64,000 nt of DNA from Mucor racemosus (GCA_027405735.1 JAPEHQ010000001.1:62001-126000); one strand, 5' to 3'; numbered from the stretch's first letter, positions 10,391 through 22,999 are shown. Notes: a model not told the origin generated them from the sequence alone. Made by a program: numbers and translations.

Positions 10391-12869
10391 AACTTTTTAA
10401 GTCAAAACTTACCCGCGTAGGTACCTACAAAAAATATTAAAACCCATTTTAATGACAAAGGCTACTCTAGTACCTACAACATCCCTATCCATTTCATATC
10501 ATCTGCATACGGTTCATCATTCTGATGTATTAGCATTATTATTAGCAAGTAGACATAGTAACATTTCCTTCACTAAGCCTAGCTCATAAGTAAAGGTTTT
10601 CAAGCCGAAAGCTTTACTAGCACTCATCTGGTACAATCAGGATACAGTAGCGTAATTTTCGGCATAGATTCTGGCTTATAGGCCTTCAGCTATTATATAT
10701 CTAGAAGATGATTTACGGCATTAGCCTTTCAATCAGCCGTAAATACCAATTCTCTGAGTGAAGAGCTCTTCTCATATTAACGTCAATTACTGTTTTAATT
10801 GTAAACAGTTATCGAAATATACAGCTTACTGTTGATATGTCAGAAATGCAGTAAAAAAAATTAAGCGCCACTTTTATTCGTGTGTACAACATAAAGACTA
10901 AGCGAAGATGTTATTTATATTATATATAGATATACTTATAATATTGTAGCGCATAATGTATGTCGAATCTCTCAACAAAACTCTAAATTTGGACTCGCCG
11001 TTGGTGACACATAACACAACAGCATCATTATGTTATGATGTAAACTCTCCAGATTGCAGTAAAATTCATTTTGATCGTTAGAGACTTGGATGTAGATTTA
11101 ATACAGTCAATTTCTGTCATTATTTTCCAATGCAGGAAACATCAACATTAAATCCATATAAAATATGTAAATGTATGATGGGGTTCGTACCTGATCTACT
11201 TGGTTTTATTTCTTTGACGCCAAGATACATACTAATAAAATAGCAAACCACATGAAAATCATTGATTTTGATGTAAATAGTTACACAACATTGATTCATA
11301 TTTGCATTATTTTTTTTCATGTATATTGCGATAATAATGACGGCATGTAATACATGAAAACCAGAATAATGGTATCATCATGCCCAGAATAGAACTCGTA
11401 AGTAAATATTGAGATCCACAGATATTTCCAAATCAGCAATAATACGATGTTGGACGGTAGTCTACTGTCCTTGATGAAAAATTAAAAAAGTGTTTGATAT
11501 AGTGTAATTATGTAATGGTTCCAGGGTCAGTGTTTAAATCATCTCGCTATTAAATGTTGAATAGCCAGTTTATACATGCGGTAAAAAGTATATGCATGAT
11601 GTTTAATGTATAATGTCAAGTAGTACTATTGAAACAGAGTTTCACGGGGGTTGTTGTTGTAGTAATAATAGCAGCAATGAATACGTATGCAGAAAAATAA
11701 TGTGGATGACACATTATTCATTTGAATTCTTTTTTTCTTCTAATCGTGATTGAATAGGTGGTCGTTTGAGTATCACGCAAAAAAAAAAAAAAAAAATAAA
11801 AAAAAAAAAATAAAAACAAAAAAAAAATACGCATTCATGTAGAAAAATCTAAAATTATATTTAATGCAACAAAAGATAATTGATATTGTCATGTTAGAAT
11901 ATTTCTGATTTTAATTTAACCTGTGTATTTGGGGGGGGGGTGATGATGTCTGTTCAAATATTTGCATTGGCAGAACCAAGTATTATGAGATGATGGGTTT
12001 GTTATATAATAATATACATGTCGCCATGATCAATGCTAAAAGGAGTTTATAAAATCACATAATCATTGGTAAGAGATTCTCCATTGTTCGTATATGTTTT
12101 ATGAATTTAAAAGAGATAGCTGATTCATTTTGTTGTCTTCTTTAAACATTTTAAGGTTTTTGTTTATTTGAGTGCTAAATCCGATTAAACATTTTGTGTC
12201 TGTGAATTGTTGTTGTTATCATTTTATTGAACAATTATTTTGAACCTCAAATTCAACTCAATTTAAATGGTTTCTGATTATACAATAATTTGTATTAAAC
12301 CACGTTATTTAATCCTTTTTTTTTTCTTTTCTTGTAAAAGCAATCTTGATTAAGGAGAGATGTCTCTCTTTTTTTTTTTTTTTGATTCAGTTTTAGTCTT
12401 TTTAGAAATCAAAATATAGAGTGATTTTCTTCCTTTTTTGCCATACCTTGCCAAGGGTATTTTAAAAATTTAGCATGTTTCACCGTTATTTTCATCCGAA
12501 TCTCCACGAGAAGAAAAAAGCTTAATGAGCTTTTTGGAATAATCGTCAATATTTCTGAGTGAGTTCTAAAAAAGAATATTTATTGTAAAACATTAATGGT
12601 AGAAGAAAAGAACAAATGATCCTAAATATATTTTTCAAAGTAACAAAAAAAAAAAGGCTAAAAAAAAGGGGAGCATTATCATGAATAAAAATTCAATCGA
12701 GAAAAATATGATATAAATAGAGAATCATAAAAGAAAAATTTATACATGGAGAAATATAGAATAATTTAGAAGAAAAATTTTGTAAAAAAAAAAAAAGTGC
12801 ATAGATTTTCTGGTTTTAAGGTGCAACAGCGATGGAAGCTATTTCTGGGGACAACATATTAAATAAACT
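10391..12869. other. Long intergenic region, no gene recognised
   Basis: AT-rich, with A-rich runs near 11780-11827 and a G-run at about 11931-11940. The minus open frame at 11120-11320 lacks coding character. The last 300 bases probably include the 3' UTR of the minus-strand WOPR gene, since several AATAAA-like words occur on that strand. Confidence 0.4.
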
Positions 12870-13724
12870 TTAGATACGGACTTGACCTCGAAGAGCATTC
12901 AATTGTCGGTCATCTTCTGAAGAAGGTAATTTTTCCCAAGCAATATCTTGAATAGGTAGTAAATATGTTGAGCAAGAAGAGGAAGATGCAGATAATAGTC
13001 TGGGGCTAGATTGATGATGAAAAGCATTGGTATTATTCAATGGTGACAATATTGTCTCATTAAAATCATCTTCCGATGATTGAGGAGATGTTGATGATGA
13101 GAGTGATGGTGGTGGTAACGATGAATTAGTTGTAGATGATGAAGAAACAGATAAATTGTCAGTAGTAGAAGAGTCGATAGAATCATGGCGTTGATAATGT
13201 TGCATAGTAGCGATATGACCACCGCCAATATCTAAAGGATTTAATTCAGGATATAAGCCTTTTGGAATTTCAATAGAATTGAATCTATTATCTTGAGATG
13301 GCCTTAATAAGCGACCAGAGAGAATGTCTGATTTTGTATAATAAGAAATTAAATGAATTTTTTGATTTGATGTAGTGCAGATTGAAAAACTTTGTTTGAT
13401 AAGACCATTTTGTTTATAAGAAAAAGCAACTTGTTTAACACCAGGTAATACAGTTGGAGGTCTACGGGGTCTACGTTTTGTGTCTAATTCTTTGTAGGTC
13501 AAAAAACTGCCCAGCACTCTACTTGGAGACCATGTGCGACCATCTGTCCATCGTCTCATACCAGCTTCGTTTTCATCCCAGGCAAAAACAGATCCAGAAT
13601 GAATATTTAAACGCTCTTTTGATGTGAGACGTCTTTGTACTCTATTCAAAGTGCCTCTTCTGCATGCTTCAAATATCAAGAGCGCATCTTGAGGTGATTT
13701 GATGTATCCAATGAAAGTTTCCAT
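12870..13724 (-). CDS. WOPR-domain transcription regulator (Gti1/Pac2 family)
   Basis: A single-exon gene of 284 residues. The N-terminal half is a clear WOPR/Gti1-Pac2 DNA-binding domain (about residues 4-145). It opens with FIGYIKSPQDALLIFEACRRG, then RWTDGRTWSPSRVLGSF at 58-74 and HLISYYTKSDILSGRLLRPS at 124-143. These are the strongest family signatures (Wor1, Ryp1, Sge1, Gti1, Pac2). The domain binds DNA and the family controls morphological switching in fungi; that role is family knowledge. The C-terminal half is Ser-rich low complexity, as usual for the family. The start is the first Met, directly before the domain, preceded by a T-rich promoter stretch on the plus strand. It is shorter than ascomycete Wor1-type proteins but suits the compact Pac2/Gti1 class. 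Which paralogue it represents cannot be decided here. Confidence 0.93.
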   Translation of the reverse strand: METFIGYIKSPQDALLIFEACRRGTLNRVQRRLTSKERLNIHSGSVFAWDENEAGMRRWTDGRTWSPSRVLGSFLTYKELDTKRRPRRPPTVLPGVKQVAFSYKQNGLIKQSFSICTTSNQKIHLISYYTKSDILSGRLLRPSQDNRFNSIEIPKGLYPELNPLDIGGGHIATMQHYQRHDSIDSSTTDNLSVSSSSTTNSSLPPPSLSSSTSPQSSEDDFNETILSPLNNTNAFHHQSSPRLLSASSSSCSTYLLPIQDIAWEKLPSSEDDRQLNALRGQVRI

Positions 13725-14035
13725 TTTAATGTAGTTTTTTTTTTTGTTTTTTATTTATTTTTTAATTGAGAGTAAATACAAAAAGGAAGAAAAAGGAGCG
13801 AAAAGATAGAAATCAGATTTACCGCATTTATATACTTTTTCCAAGTGTTTTATATTCTGCCCTATTAAATTATGTCATGATTTCCAAATTGCTAATTATG
13901 CAAAAATAAAGAAAACACCGCATTTGTACAAAATTGGCAATATTTTGATTAGAGTTATTCAACAATGTGAGATCTCCCCCCACCAAAAAAAAAAAAATAC
14001 ACATGTAGGGGTTAAATTACTACAAAAACATAAAT

Positions 14036-15157
14036 TTATTCGTTATGCTTTTTTTTTTTCTATTTTTTGAACATAGGGAATCATGTTTGAAAAATATTTA
14101 ATTTCTGCTTGTTCACCAGTACGAACGACTGATTCATGACCACATGCTACAAAAAAATAATGTAAACTTGTACACATCTATTCGGGAAAATGGTTAGTAA
14201 AATTGTGTGTGCGTATGTTTTGTTATATTACCAATATGTGCCACCTATAAATTGAAGAAAAAGGGTTAATACAATGATACGCACACACACACAAAATACA
14301 AATTACCATGCGTGGAACTGTGGATTAGGTACATGATCAAAGACAAAACACAGATTAGAATCAAATAACCAAACACCAAGTGCAAACAACAGGAATTTAC
14401 AACCTTGGTGAAATAATCTAATAACTTGCTCATTCTTTACATTTTTGTACAATTGATACACAAAATAAAGATCTGTCCACATTACCAAACCAAATGAAGT
14501 TTGAAACATAAAGAATTGAGTTGAACCCATGTTCATACTAGTAACATAGGTTGCAAATGCACAATAAATAGAGATACCAATTGTGTAGCCAATGCCTTGA
14601 TATCCATGTTCATCCAACAACACCCATAAAAGTTGACATGCACACCATACCATTGGAACCTTTAGGGAGTAATTGAATGAATTAATTTTTAATGCTTTTT
14701 ATTCGAGATTACTTACTTCGTCCCACATTTGATGCTCAAACTGCAGTGTAGCATGAAATAATACACTACAGAAAAAATAGAAAATTAACCCCCTTGAATA
14801 TTTTACGATAATGTTTCCATTACCTTCCAATGCCTACAACTACAATCAATAGATAACTAGCTGATAATCTCCAACCAAGTGATTTGTGATGAAGTGCTAC
14901 ACCAAGAAATCCTAATGCAACCATTGCTAAACTCTGTATTTATGGCTTTAGTCAATTAAATTCTTCTAAATCACGTTATACACATATGCTCACTGAAATT
15001 GTATTCCAGAATTCTGCTATATAGTATGAATGCGTATAATTTTCTTCACACCTAACGTTACTTGGTTTAGTTTATTGCTATTTGTTGATGCTAATGCATA
15101 ATTTTACCAATCTACTGAACTAGTGACAGAACCCCAATATCCTGCTGGTTGTATCAT
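14036..15157 (-). CDS. Alkaline ceramidase (ACER / Ypc1-Ydc1 family), about 7 exons
   Basis: Predicted to hydrolyse ceramide to sphingoid base and fatty acid in ER/Golgi membranes. Exons on the minus strand: 15157-15108, 15051-14994, 14933-14824, 14765-14717, 14659-14307, a 13-nt exon 14244-14232, and a last exon from 14146. The product begins MIQPAGYWGSVTSSVDW and continues CEENYTHSYYIAEFWNTIS. Family signatures follow: SVLFHATLQFEHQMWDE (metal His, Ser, Asp) and FDHVPNPQFHAWWH (C-terminal His pair), with hydrophobic transmembrane segments between. Frames join exactly through exon 6. The last exon is uncertain. Canonical splicing gives a stop at 14081-14083 (232 residues). The next frame reads ACGHESVVRTGEQAEIKYF to a stop at 14036-14038 and looks more natural, but needs one extra base. 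Confidence 0.88.
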
Positions 15158-15375
15158 TTTTTATTTATTTATTAAATTAAGGTTACGATAGTATACAATG
15201 ATAAATTAAAAAAAATAAAAATAATAAGAAAAAAAAAGGGGGTGGGGGGAAAGGCTTTAAAAACGCTTTTGTATATTTTTGGTTTTTATTATAGATGCTG
15301 TTGAAAACGGAAAGGCAGACAGATTCTCTTTGAAAGAGTCACGATTTCTTCGAATATTACCCAAACAATGACAAA

Positions 15376-16109
15376 CTACATGCCTACTTGATCCATCCAA
15401 TCGATAACTTGTTCAAATTTATCTGTATCATTAGGTTCAATATGATCAATCCAACCATCTAAGAATGTAGGAACTTTTGAATCAGATAGCATCAATAATG
15501 GGAAATGAGGTTCAAATTCACTAATAGGGTATTTCTGCAATAACTCCGAGTTAACATCATCAGCATTGGCATCAATCATCATCAAACCAGACACAGGTTT
15601 ATTGGATACATATTTCTGTGAAATACGCCATGCTACTTGGCCGAAACTAATCATCAAAGGTGGAAAAAACGAAAGTTCTGCAGTCGCTTGCTTCAAATCT
15701 ATAATACACGACATATGAATACAAGGGTTGATATTAAGTCCAACATAATGTAATGCAATTACCTCTATAACACAATTGTAATGGTTCTTGAGTCTCAGGT
15801 AACTCGATGTATGCTTGTACACTGGAATAGCCTAATTCACTGAATTTTTGCTGCCATAAACAAGGTCTTAAAATGGAAAAAGAATCAGTTTAGCGCATTG
15901 ATGTGATCAGTTTTTTTTCATGGTTACACTTTGTCAGTTTTATTTGTTCTCAACATGATAATTGGCGTTGGTCGATGTATTTTGCTGGTTTCAGATGCAT
16001 TATATTTAGTAACTGTGATTTTATTTCGTGAGATTATTTTATTAAAAGGTCGTGTGTGTTTGCCCAGTAGTTTTGCTAATGTAGTAGTAGTAGTAGTAGT
16101 AGTAAACAT
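15376..16109 (-). CDS. Alpha/beta-hydrolase-like protein, 3 exons
   Basis: Exons 16109-15928, 15866-15763 and 15698-15376 join in frame to give 202 residues. The middle reads VPCLWQQKFSELGYSSVQAY and later FFPPLMISFGQVAWRISQKY followed by KPVSGLMMIDA. This fits the nucleophile-elbow region and following strand of alpha/beta hydrolases. The elbow is MISFGQ, so the first Gly of GxSxG is replaced, and catalysis is uncertain. The chosen Met starts a run of eight Thr (ACT repeats), followed by a basic, Ser/Thr-rich stretch that could be a mitochondrial presequence. An in-frame Met 29 codons earlier (16196) would add a hydrophobic signal-anchor-like segment instead. It lies downstream of nothing obvious and is transcribed in the same direction as the ceramidase gene. 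The substrate is unknown. Confidence 0.7.
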
Positions 16110-16199
16110 ATCGTTAACCGGTGATGTGATAATGATGAGTAGAATAAAAGGAGCAAGAATCAGAAACCAGCCAAAATAGCTTATTATGTTTAACAAGGG

Positions 16200-17564
16200 G
16201 GGGGGTGTTAGAGAAAAGGAGGTGAAAGGAGTCAGGTTTTAGAAAACCTTAATTCGGTGATGATCAGCATTCCAACTCAGAAAGACTATATTATTGTATG
16301 TTGAATAAGCTTTCGTACTAATGTATATATACTACATGGACTCTTTCCCTTTGATCTAGATTTTAGGTCCAATGCACATTTGGGTAATATATGAGTATTT
16401 TAGGGAGAGTACTTTCCAAATGAGTAGCCTATTGTACAAGCGAAAATTCCATTGTGAATATCATACAAAATCTCTGGTAGTTTCATCAAAGCAAAATTCT
16501 GTACTACCAATTTTGACCAAATGGAAGGAAAAAAGTATATTTATTATAAAGTTTGTTTATGACATGTTGATGGAAAAGATATCTATGTCAACTTGTATAA
16601 TACATGATAATTTAATATTAACGCATCAAGAAAAATAAGAAAAGCAAAATGTATTTAAGGGTAATAGGGTGAATACCTTTTTTTTTTTCTTTTAATCGAA
16701 TGATACTGTATCTTAATTACATAAACCTTTACAAGCTTTTGGTTTCGTAGAAAATCTCCTCTCGAAAATAATAAATACGCTAGTTTTATAACGAGGTTTC
16801 TACTTGCTCTACTCAAGATATAAATACACCATCTGAGGCGAATAAAATCTATGAGACATTATATATTCATACAAGTTAACCAAGTTGCACATTTATCGAG
16901 CTATGAGGCTTTGTAAAAGAATAATGTGCAGACACTTTCGAAACTAGATATTAGCAAACCAAAGTGGAACTTGAAGTAATTGTGTCAGTTTTGGCCCTTA
17001 ATTGCTCATGTCACGATTAAGATAAAATGTTTCATTACCTGTTGAGTGAATACTATACGTCTATTAAAAGAATTTAAAAGTCATTAAATGCAAACAATTG
17101 CTGTAGAGGCGTATTTACATACCCGATCTTAATGCAGTCAAAGCTTAAATTAAAGATCTTAAATGTCGTTTATGCCCAAAACCTAGTGTGTTGTTTTGAT
17201 TTCCACAAATTTAAGCATTATTTCAATCACGGTTTACCAAATACGCTTGATTAGCCTAAAGAAATTTGAGGGCCATGTATCAAAGTCTAAGTGTATCCAC
17301 AAATTTTGAAGTTTTCAAAGCTGATCAGACCGATGGACAATTGAAACGAAATATAAAAATGTTGCTTAATATCTGAACTGCACTTATAGTGCAAAGTACT
17401 TTTTAAAGACCTGCTATTACTTGTATAAAATACTTAAAATCATAGTAAACAAGTACCTGTAATTTATTGAGTGGATTGATTTTAAAAACCTATTTTATAT
17501 CTTGGGATGGCATTTAATAAAATTTTGTGGCTATCCACTAAAGTGGAGTTGCATTTTCAAAGGA
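16200..17564. other. Intergenic region, no gene recognised
   Basis: AT-rich unique sequence with a short G-run near 16197-16206. The plus-strand open frame at 16372-16638 (88 codons) has no recognisable motif and biased AT composition. I do not call it. Confidence 0.4.
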
Positions 17565-19007
17565 CCTAATTTTCAAAATCTGAGCGTGCCATCTTTTTTA
17601 CAATTAATCGTATACTAAACATTTTTTTAAGATACACTTTAACCATTGATAAATAGATAAAAATTGGCTGCAGTATGCTACCTGTTCATAAATTTATATT
17701 ATGTCTTACGAAAGACCCAAAAACACGTAAAATTCGCTGCTTTTTCCTTGAAATTGGGTCTCACTTTTCAACCCTGCTCTACTTTTTTTTTCACTAAATA
17801 ACACCAAGAAAAAATTATATGCCAATGTACCTGAGATGCTCACCTGTAATCCAAAAACAAGTATCCGGAAATATCCTACTTTTTGCAGTCGGTATTAATT
17901 TTTCAGTGCTAAGGTTTCAGATTTTTTACGCGTATTTCACTGCTAATGGATTGAAAACTTTGAGGCTTCATATCTCTAGAAAAAATTAAGCCATACTAAC
18001 ACTTTTTAATAATGAAACTTACTTGTTTTGAAGTGCTCTAAAACATATTTTAATATGAAAAAATTCTGAGCACTTTTATTTTATTTTCATTTTTTTGGCA
18101 TTTGTATAGTAGGTTTCAAAATATTGGTTAAATTGAGCAACCTTTTTTTTTTGCATTCATGTCATTAAGATCGTTAAGCTCTCTCGGACCCAATTTAGAT
18201 TTTTTCAAAACATTGATTTTTCGTGGAGATATCCTCAAAAATGTGTACAAAAAGGTACCTCCATTTCTAGCTTCCATTTTCCCCTTGTATACCCTCATCC
18301 CAAATTCTGAATCTGAAAAAAAAGTTGGTAAAAATCTTATTTTCTCTACGAAAAATGCAATTAAAAGGTTCAGTAATATCTCAATTGATAGATAATTTTG
18401 CTTCAAATTATATCCATTAATTATAATTGAAACATACTTATAAAAATTGATGCATATCCTCAAAAAACCTCAAAAACTTCAATTGCATTTTACGCAAAAT
18501 TTAATGTAAAATGTTTGTTTAAATTTTATTTGGATCGATGCAAAATTTAAAACTCTACAAAAACTATTTAATACGCTAGGTCGACTTACTTTGCAGTTCA
18601 TGAGCCATTAAACGATCTTGTTTTTTTAATCATTTTGGGATCATTTTTTGCAAATCAATTTTGGAATCCCGTTATGATAGGTTTCAAGCTGTGATAAGAA
18701 CTATTATTTTGATTATATCGACGAAAAATTAACATTTTTTGCTGAAACAAAAAATGCAGAATAGCTTAGAGTTGAATCTTTGTTGTGAATACAAAAAATT
18801 AATACCTCAGTTTAGATGTGCAATTTTTTATAAGCAATTTTAGGTCAATCCTATTCAATGTTTGGCCAGTGCACTTATATTCCGCTATTAATATTTCTAT
18901 TTTCCGGGAGATATCAATAGTCTATGGAGCGAAGGTACATCTTTGAAGATTTTACATGATCCTGTTTAGGATACTGACTAAATATTGAGCTGCATTATGT
19001 AATACTT
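17565..19007 (-). repeat. Dispersed repeat G, copy 2
   Basis: The inverted counterpart of 8950-10390. Conserved words include the complement of 'aggtacattggcatataatt' near 17815 and 'cgtggagatatcctcaaaaa' near 18224. It directly adjoins a copy of element H at 19008. Reading frames on both strands are not conserved between copies. Confidence 0.8.
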
Positions 19008-19370
19008 GCAGTAAATAACGAAGTTGTTGTTTACTAAAATAAAAAAATATAAAAATAAAAGCAGTAGAAACTAGAAATACAATTATGATTAGCTAAAGTT
19101 TTTATTACAAAAGGTTTCTGAAGAGTTGAAATAATCGAAAAAGTATGAGTGTATTTATAATGATTTAGAGAACTTGGATACCATCAGACTTGAATGGATG
19201 TATAGTTAGTAATCTTCTAGTTTTGAGTACATTGCTATTGATTTAATATTTTAAGGGGTAAATCATATAGAGCATTGACCATAAGAGGTTGATGTCAGGT
19301 GTGACAATATCGACCTTTTTGGGAAATGGTTGTTTTGTTTATTATTGTTATATCTATTTTATGTAACCTT
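19008..19370 (+). mobile_element. Element H, copy 2 (right TIR lost), empty site for the pogo-like MITE
   Basis: Similar to 8078-8900 without the 499-bp insert. It starts TTGCAGTAAATAACGAAG, corresponding to the left TIR of copy 1. The right end has drifted into unrelated AT-rich sequence, so only one TIR is present. Position 19200 carries the uninterrupted target sequence for the pogo-like MITE. Confidence 0.65.
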
Positions 19371-19469
19371 GAATTAAGAGGTAATTTTTATATGCTTGAA
19401 TCTTATTTATATTGATAGTGCAACTTCAATATATATGAGCAGTTGACTAAATTGTTGATATCTTTGTTT

Positions 19470-20160
19470 ATACAGTAAATGTTTGTTGTATTCCACCTAC
19501 TAGCATCATACGTTATCACCTTCTACAGTAGCAATACATCTTACAATCTATTGACTACGGCATGTATTGAAGCGCAAGTCTTGATATCGGAAATAAGAAA
19601 CTCCTATCGTATCAAGTTTAATTCAGTAATTACTAAGAACGCTTTGACCTCAATTATGACACCATACTATTTCACCCCAGCGGTTAATCAATCAAGTAGC
19701 TATCAAATCAACATCCAAGAAGCATATTTAGCGTAGCATTGAAACAAGACAACTCACAAGCTCTGCAAGAACGGTTAAATTATGATTGATCCATTTCCAT
19801 CCATAGGTTACTATCAAACAGATCTAATGGTTCAATAGTGCCTTAAATTACATCTCAGGAGGATCTCAATGTCAAATCAATATAAAAGGCCATACTTTTA
19901 TATCTAAATAAACGATATCTTGTTTTTATTATACAGTTGAAGAACTGATTCATTACTCATTCTTTCACTATGAACAAAAAATTTCTTAATTCTCTTAATT
20001 GTGCCACATTAAGGAAAATAAGAAAATTTTCACTGCTTATTTTTTTAAATTTTGTCTTATTTTCCTTAATGTGGCATAATTAAGAGAATCAAGGGATTTC
20101 TTCTTCATAGTGTTTTATAATTGTATTCTTTTTTAAGTATTATTGTTCACATTTCAAGTG
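19470..20160 (+). repeat. Dispersed repeat J, copy 2
   Basis: Matches 1-335 and 63475-63797. It holds an 85-codon frame at 19479-19736 that is only partly open in the other copies, so it may be a decayed gene piece of unknown source. It is interrupted by a CACTA-type MITE at 19966-20112. Confidence 0.65.
19966..20112 (+). mobile_element. CACTA-type MITE
   Basis: A 147-bp near-palindromic element. It begins CACTATGAACAAAAAATTTC and ends with CTTCATAGTG, and long imperfect TIRs include 'cttaattgtgccacattaag' mirrored near 20055-20085. TTT flanks both sides (19963-19965 and 20113-20115). The J copy near 285-310 has the empty site ('cattctcttttaattgtatt'). CACTA ends with a 3-bp duplication point to the CACTA/EnSpm superfamily. 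It has no coding capacity. Confidence 0.75.
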
Positions 20161-20239
20161 GCATCATATTTTATGAGCGACACCTGGAATTTAGGTTGTT
20201 TTTATTATTATCAAGCGCTGTTAATATGTAATTCCACTG

Positions 20240-22527
20240 CAACTACATTTGCTTTTATTAACATAATAGATTATATATAGACAATAGAATTCAATTTGTC
20301 GTTGATGTAGAGCAATACATGCAAGAGCCAATATATTTACGATTATAATGATTTGTAAATATGTTTATAGCTATAATGCTGACAGCACCAATAGTTTTTG
20401 CTCGAGCATAAACTTAAATAACGCTTACTGCTTAAATTTATATGCAAGCCAAATCTAAGATAATATATGTTATTTTATCACTTATAAAATCTAAACAAAT
20501 TAACCTTCTTTAAACTTACTATTTTGATTTACGATTGTCAGCTGTAAAAATATTTGTTTTCAAGTATAGCTACAATCATAACTATGTCTATTAGGCAAGA
20601 CATTAGATCATTATTTTTTTTTGTTTTTATATCATCATTTAAACTTTTATCACTTTAATGGAATATTTAATGGGTTTGCAGCCAGTTCTAACTTTTCGTT
20701 GAGTAGATATAAATATCATTATTGTTTTGATTTGATCCGGTAATCATCAAGAAATACGTCCAAAAATACAGCAGTGAATAATGATATTTGATCTCAGAAT
20801 GCGGCTCAATGAAAATATTAGTCTCTAATATAGGCTGATATCTATATTAAAAACATTAGTCTCGTTTGTTAGCATGCGCATTCAGGTAAAAGAAACGAAT
20901 ACCAGCGTTATAGTCTGATATGTCTTATCAAATGCTGAATTATATCCTTGGAATATGAAAACAAAAAGAGAGAAACAACACACGTAGAAAAAGGTAAGAC
21001 TTTACGTTATTTAGGACAACAATTAAAACCCTGTTAAATTGCTCATTTCAATCAATGTAAAAGCAACATTACAGCGCATCAACTATAAACTAAATAAAAT
21101 AAACAATATCTATTATTATAGACACATGCATTTTTATACCCGAAAACCCGTCGTCTACCATATCTACATTCATTAAAAAGTTGCAAACGCGAACCCGTAG
21201 AGCGACGCCATAATTGAGCATAGTAAGATTGAACGACTAAGCCTCGCATACTATAGTATATACAGTAGTATATCTAAATTTTAAATGAAAAAGCGCTTTT
21301 TTTAAAGCTTTTCTTATATTTAACCACGTATGGTCTGAAAATTCAGTTTTTGTAGCGGACATTTTTGGGACTCATTTCATCCTTACCAACACTCATGATT
21401 TTGATCAAAAAACAGAAAAATCAAGTTTTGATACCAAAATCAACGTTTAAATATACTACATTGTGAGAGAAAATTGTAGCCATAACTAATACACATTTTA
21501 TAAAAGCTTAATATTAAATGTTAAGTAATGAAAATTTGTACTTTTGTCCCAAAAACGGTTTTTTGGTTAAAGGATTTTCATCTAATATTTTGCAATAAAA
21601 AGGTTTGTTATTTTTTATTGAGCAAATAGAGCGCTAAATTCGGTATATGTGTATATTTTTTATTTTTATAATTGATAGTATAATTAACTCTAGATTTGCA
21701 AAACCAAAAAAAAAAAAATTAAAAAAGGTCAAAATTGATGATCTGGACAAAAATAATTTTCTAAATTAATATTCCGCTTTTAAGCCTTGTAAGTCTTAAA
21801 AATAAGAGATTTCATAATACTTGAGAACTTTTGTTAAGAATTTACGATGCTGTACCCACTTGATTCAAGCTTATTACTGTAAATCTTTATACATGTTAAT
21901 ATTGTGTGGTAGCGTATTTGATGATAATATAATCTTGCTTTATGATTATTGCGTTAGAGGTGATTTACATAGAGTTTTAGTCTTGCCTCTCGAATATTAT
22001 AAACATAAACATGGCCATTGCTGGAATCTACTGCCGCCTTTTTACTCTCTTTGTCCCAAGCCAATTTATTCAACTGCTTTACCAGAACCAAGTTAAGCAG
22101 CATTTACAAATGATTCCTCAGTATTTGCATTCAAATTCCATAAATTAAATTAACTGGTTCCATCTACAGTAGTATCAAGCGTATCATCTGCCTGCCTTAT
22201 GATAAATGTCAGTCTAAAATCGGAAACATCGCATTGTGATTGTTATAAGCTATTATAAAAAGCTTGATTTTTAATAATACAGTAATTAAATAAAAAAATA
22301 AGGTGATACTAATAGCGTATAATGAATATTTAACATCTAAGTAAGTTTGATGAAGTATGTTTTTAAACCCTTTTAAAAATCCTGAGGCAAACACAACATT
22401 TTTGTTCTTTAATTTCTATCCATCAATCTAAATGGTTCGATTTCCACTACATAATGAATGTACTTTTTATCAATCTCGACCTCGATGTACATTGGGTATC
22501 AGTTTTTTAACAGTTGTATTTTCATTA
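20240..22527 (-). repeat. Repeat A, copy R2
   Basis: An uninterrupted A copy lacking the F, E, D and B insertions found in the next copy. Between about 21360 and 21695 it is almost identical to the palindrome arm (5100-5440). From about 21700 to 22180 it is almost identical to 31665-32140 instead. A minus-strand decayed dynein-like fragment lies at about 21960-22400, where the readable words include FNLWNLNANTEE and SSNGHVYVYDI. Neither this nor the 91-codon plus-strand frame at 21821-22096 is a functional gene. Confidence 0.8.
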
Positions 22528-22721
22528 CGGCTGACCTGCTGTGCTGCACAAGATAATTTCGTTGTGCCCAGGTGGGCTAGACACTGTAGTAGCCTGAGTT
22601 GTTGTGCCGACTGAATATGGCTAAAACAATAACAAGATGCACATGATGGGCACGACAAAAGAAATTTCACACGAGCACAACGCTAAGCCTGTGTGTGCAG
22701 AATTATAGATTCTGTCTATGG
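22528..22721. other. Locally GC-richer spacer, unidentified
   Basis: About 190 bases between the A copy and an LTR. It is richer in G and C than its surroundings ('gctgacctgctgtgctgcac'). No tRNA fold, TIR or conserved frame was found. Short frames on both strands are likely chance. Confidence 0.3.
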
Positions 22722-22999
22722 TGTAATGAGTCAAACATTTTAGTTTTGTTCATACAAACCCTGGCCTCATTCCTTATATAAATACTACAAGGAAATCATT
22801 ACATGATCCCTTGTAGATTTATCTGTCTTGTTACACTCCCTTTGCGTTTATTTATTCACTAATAAATATCTAATTTATAAATAAGAACATCAACCTTCAT
22901 CAATCCAATAATGACCACCAATTTATCATAATAACAAGAATAATCTCTATAAACATATTATCTACCTTTGTTGTTAGTCCAAAATTACAGATCATTACA
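22722..22999 (+). repeat. Solo LTR, family C, copy 2
   Basis: A 278-bp segment from TGTAATGA to TCATTACA, closely similar to 6223-6497 and 46307-46583. The left flank is TATGG and the right is TAGTG, so no clean duplication remains. Confidence 0.7.

Noticed and set aside
16372..16638. 88-codon plus-strand frame
   Set aside because: No motif, no splice partners, and composition expected from AT-rich non-coding DNA.
21821..22096. 91-codon frame identical to one at 31786-32061
   Set aside because: Identity follows from repeat identity. The opposite strand holds the dynein-like remnant, and the frame is broken in the palindrome copies.
22528..22700. tRNA or other RNA gene in the GC-richer spacer
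   Set aside because: An A-box-like string exists but no B box or cloverleaf could be drawn.
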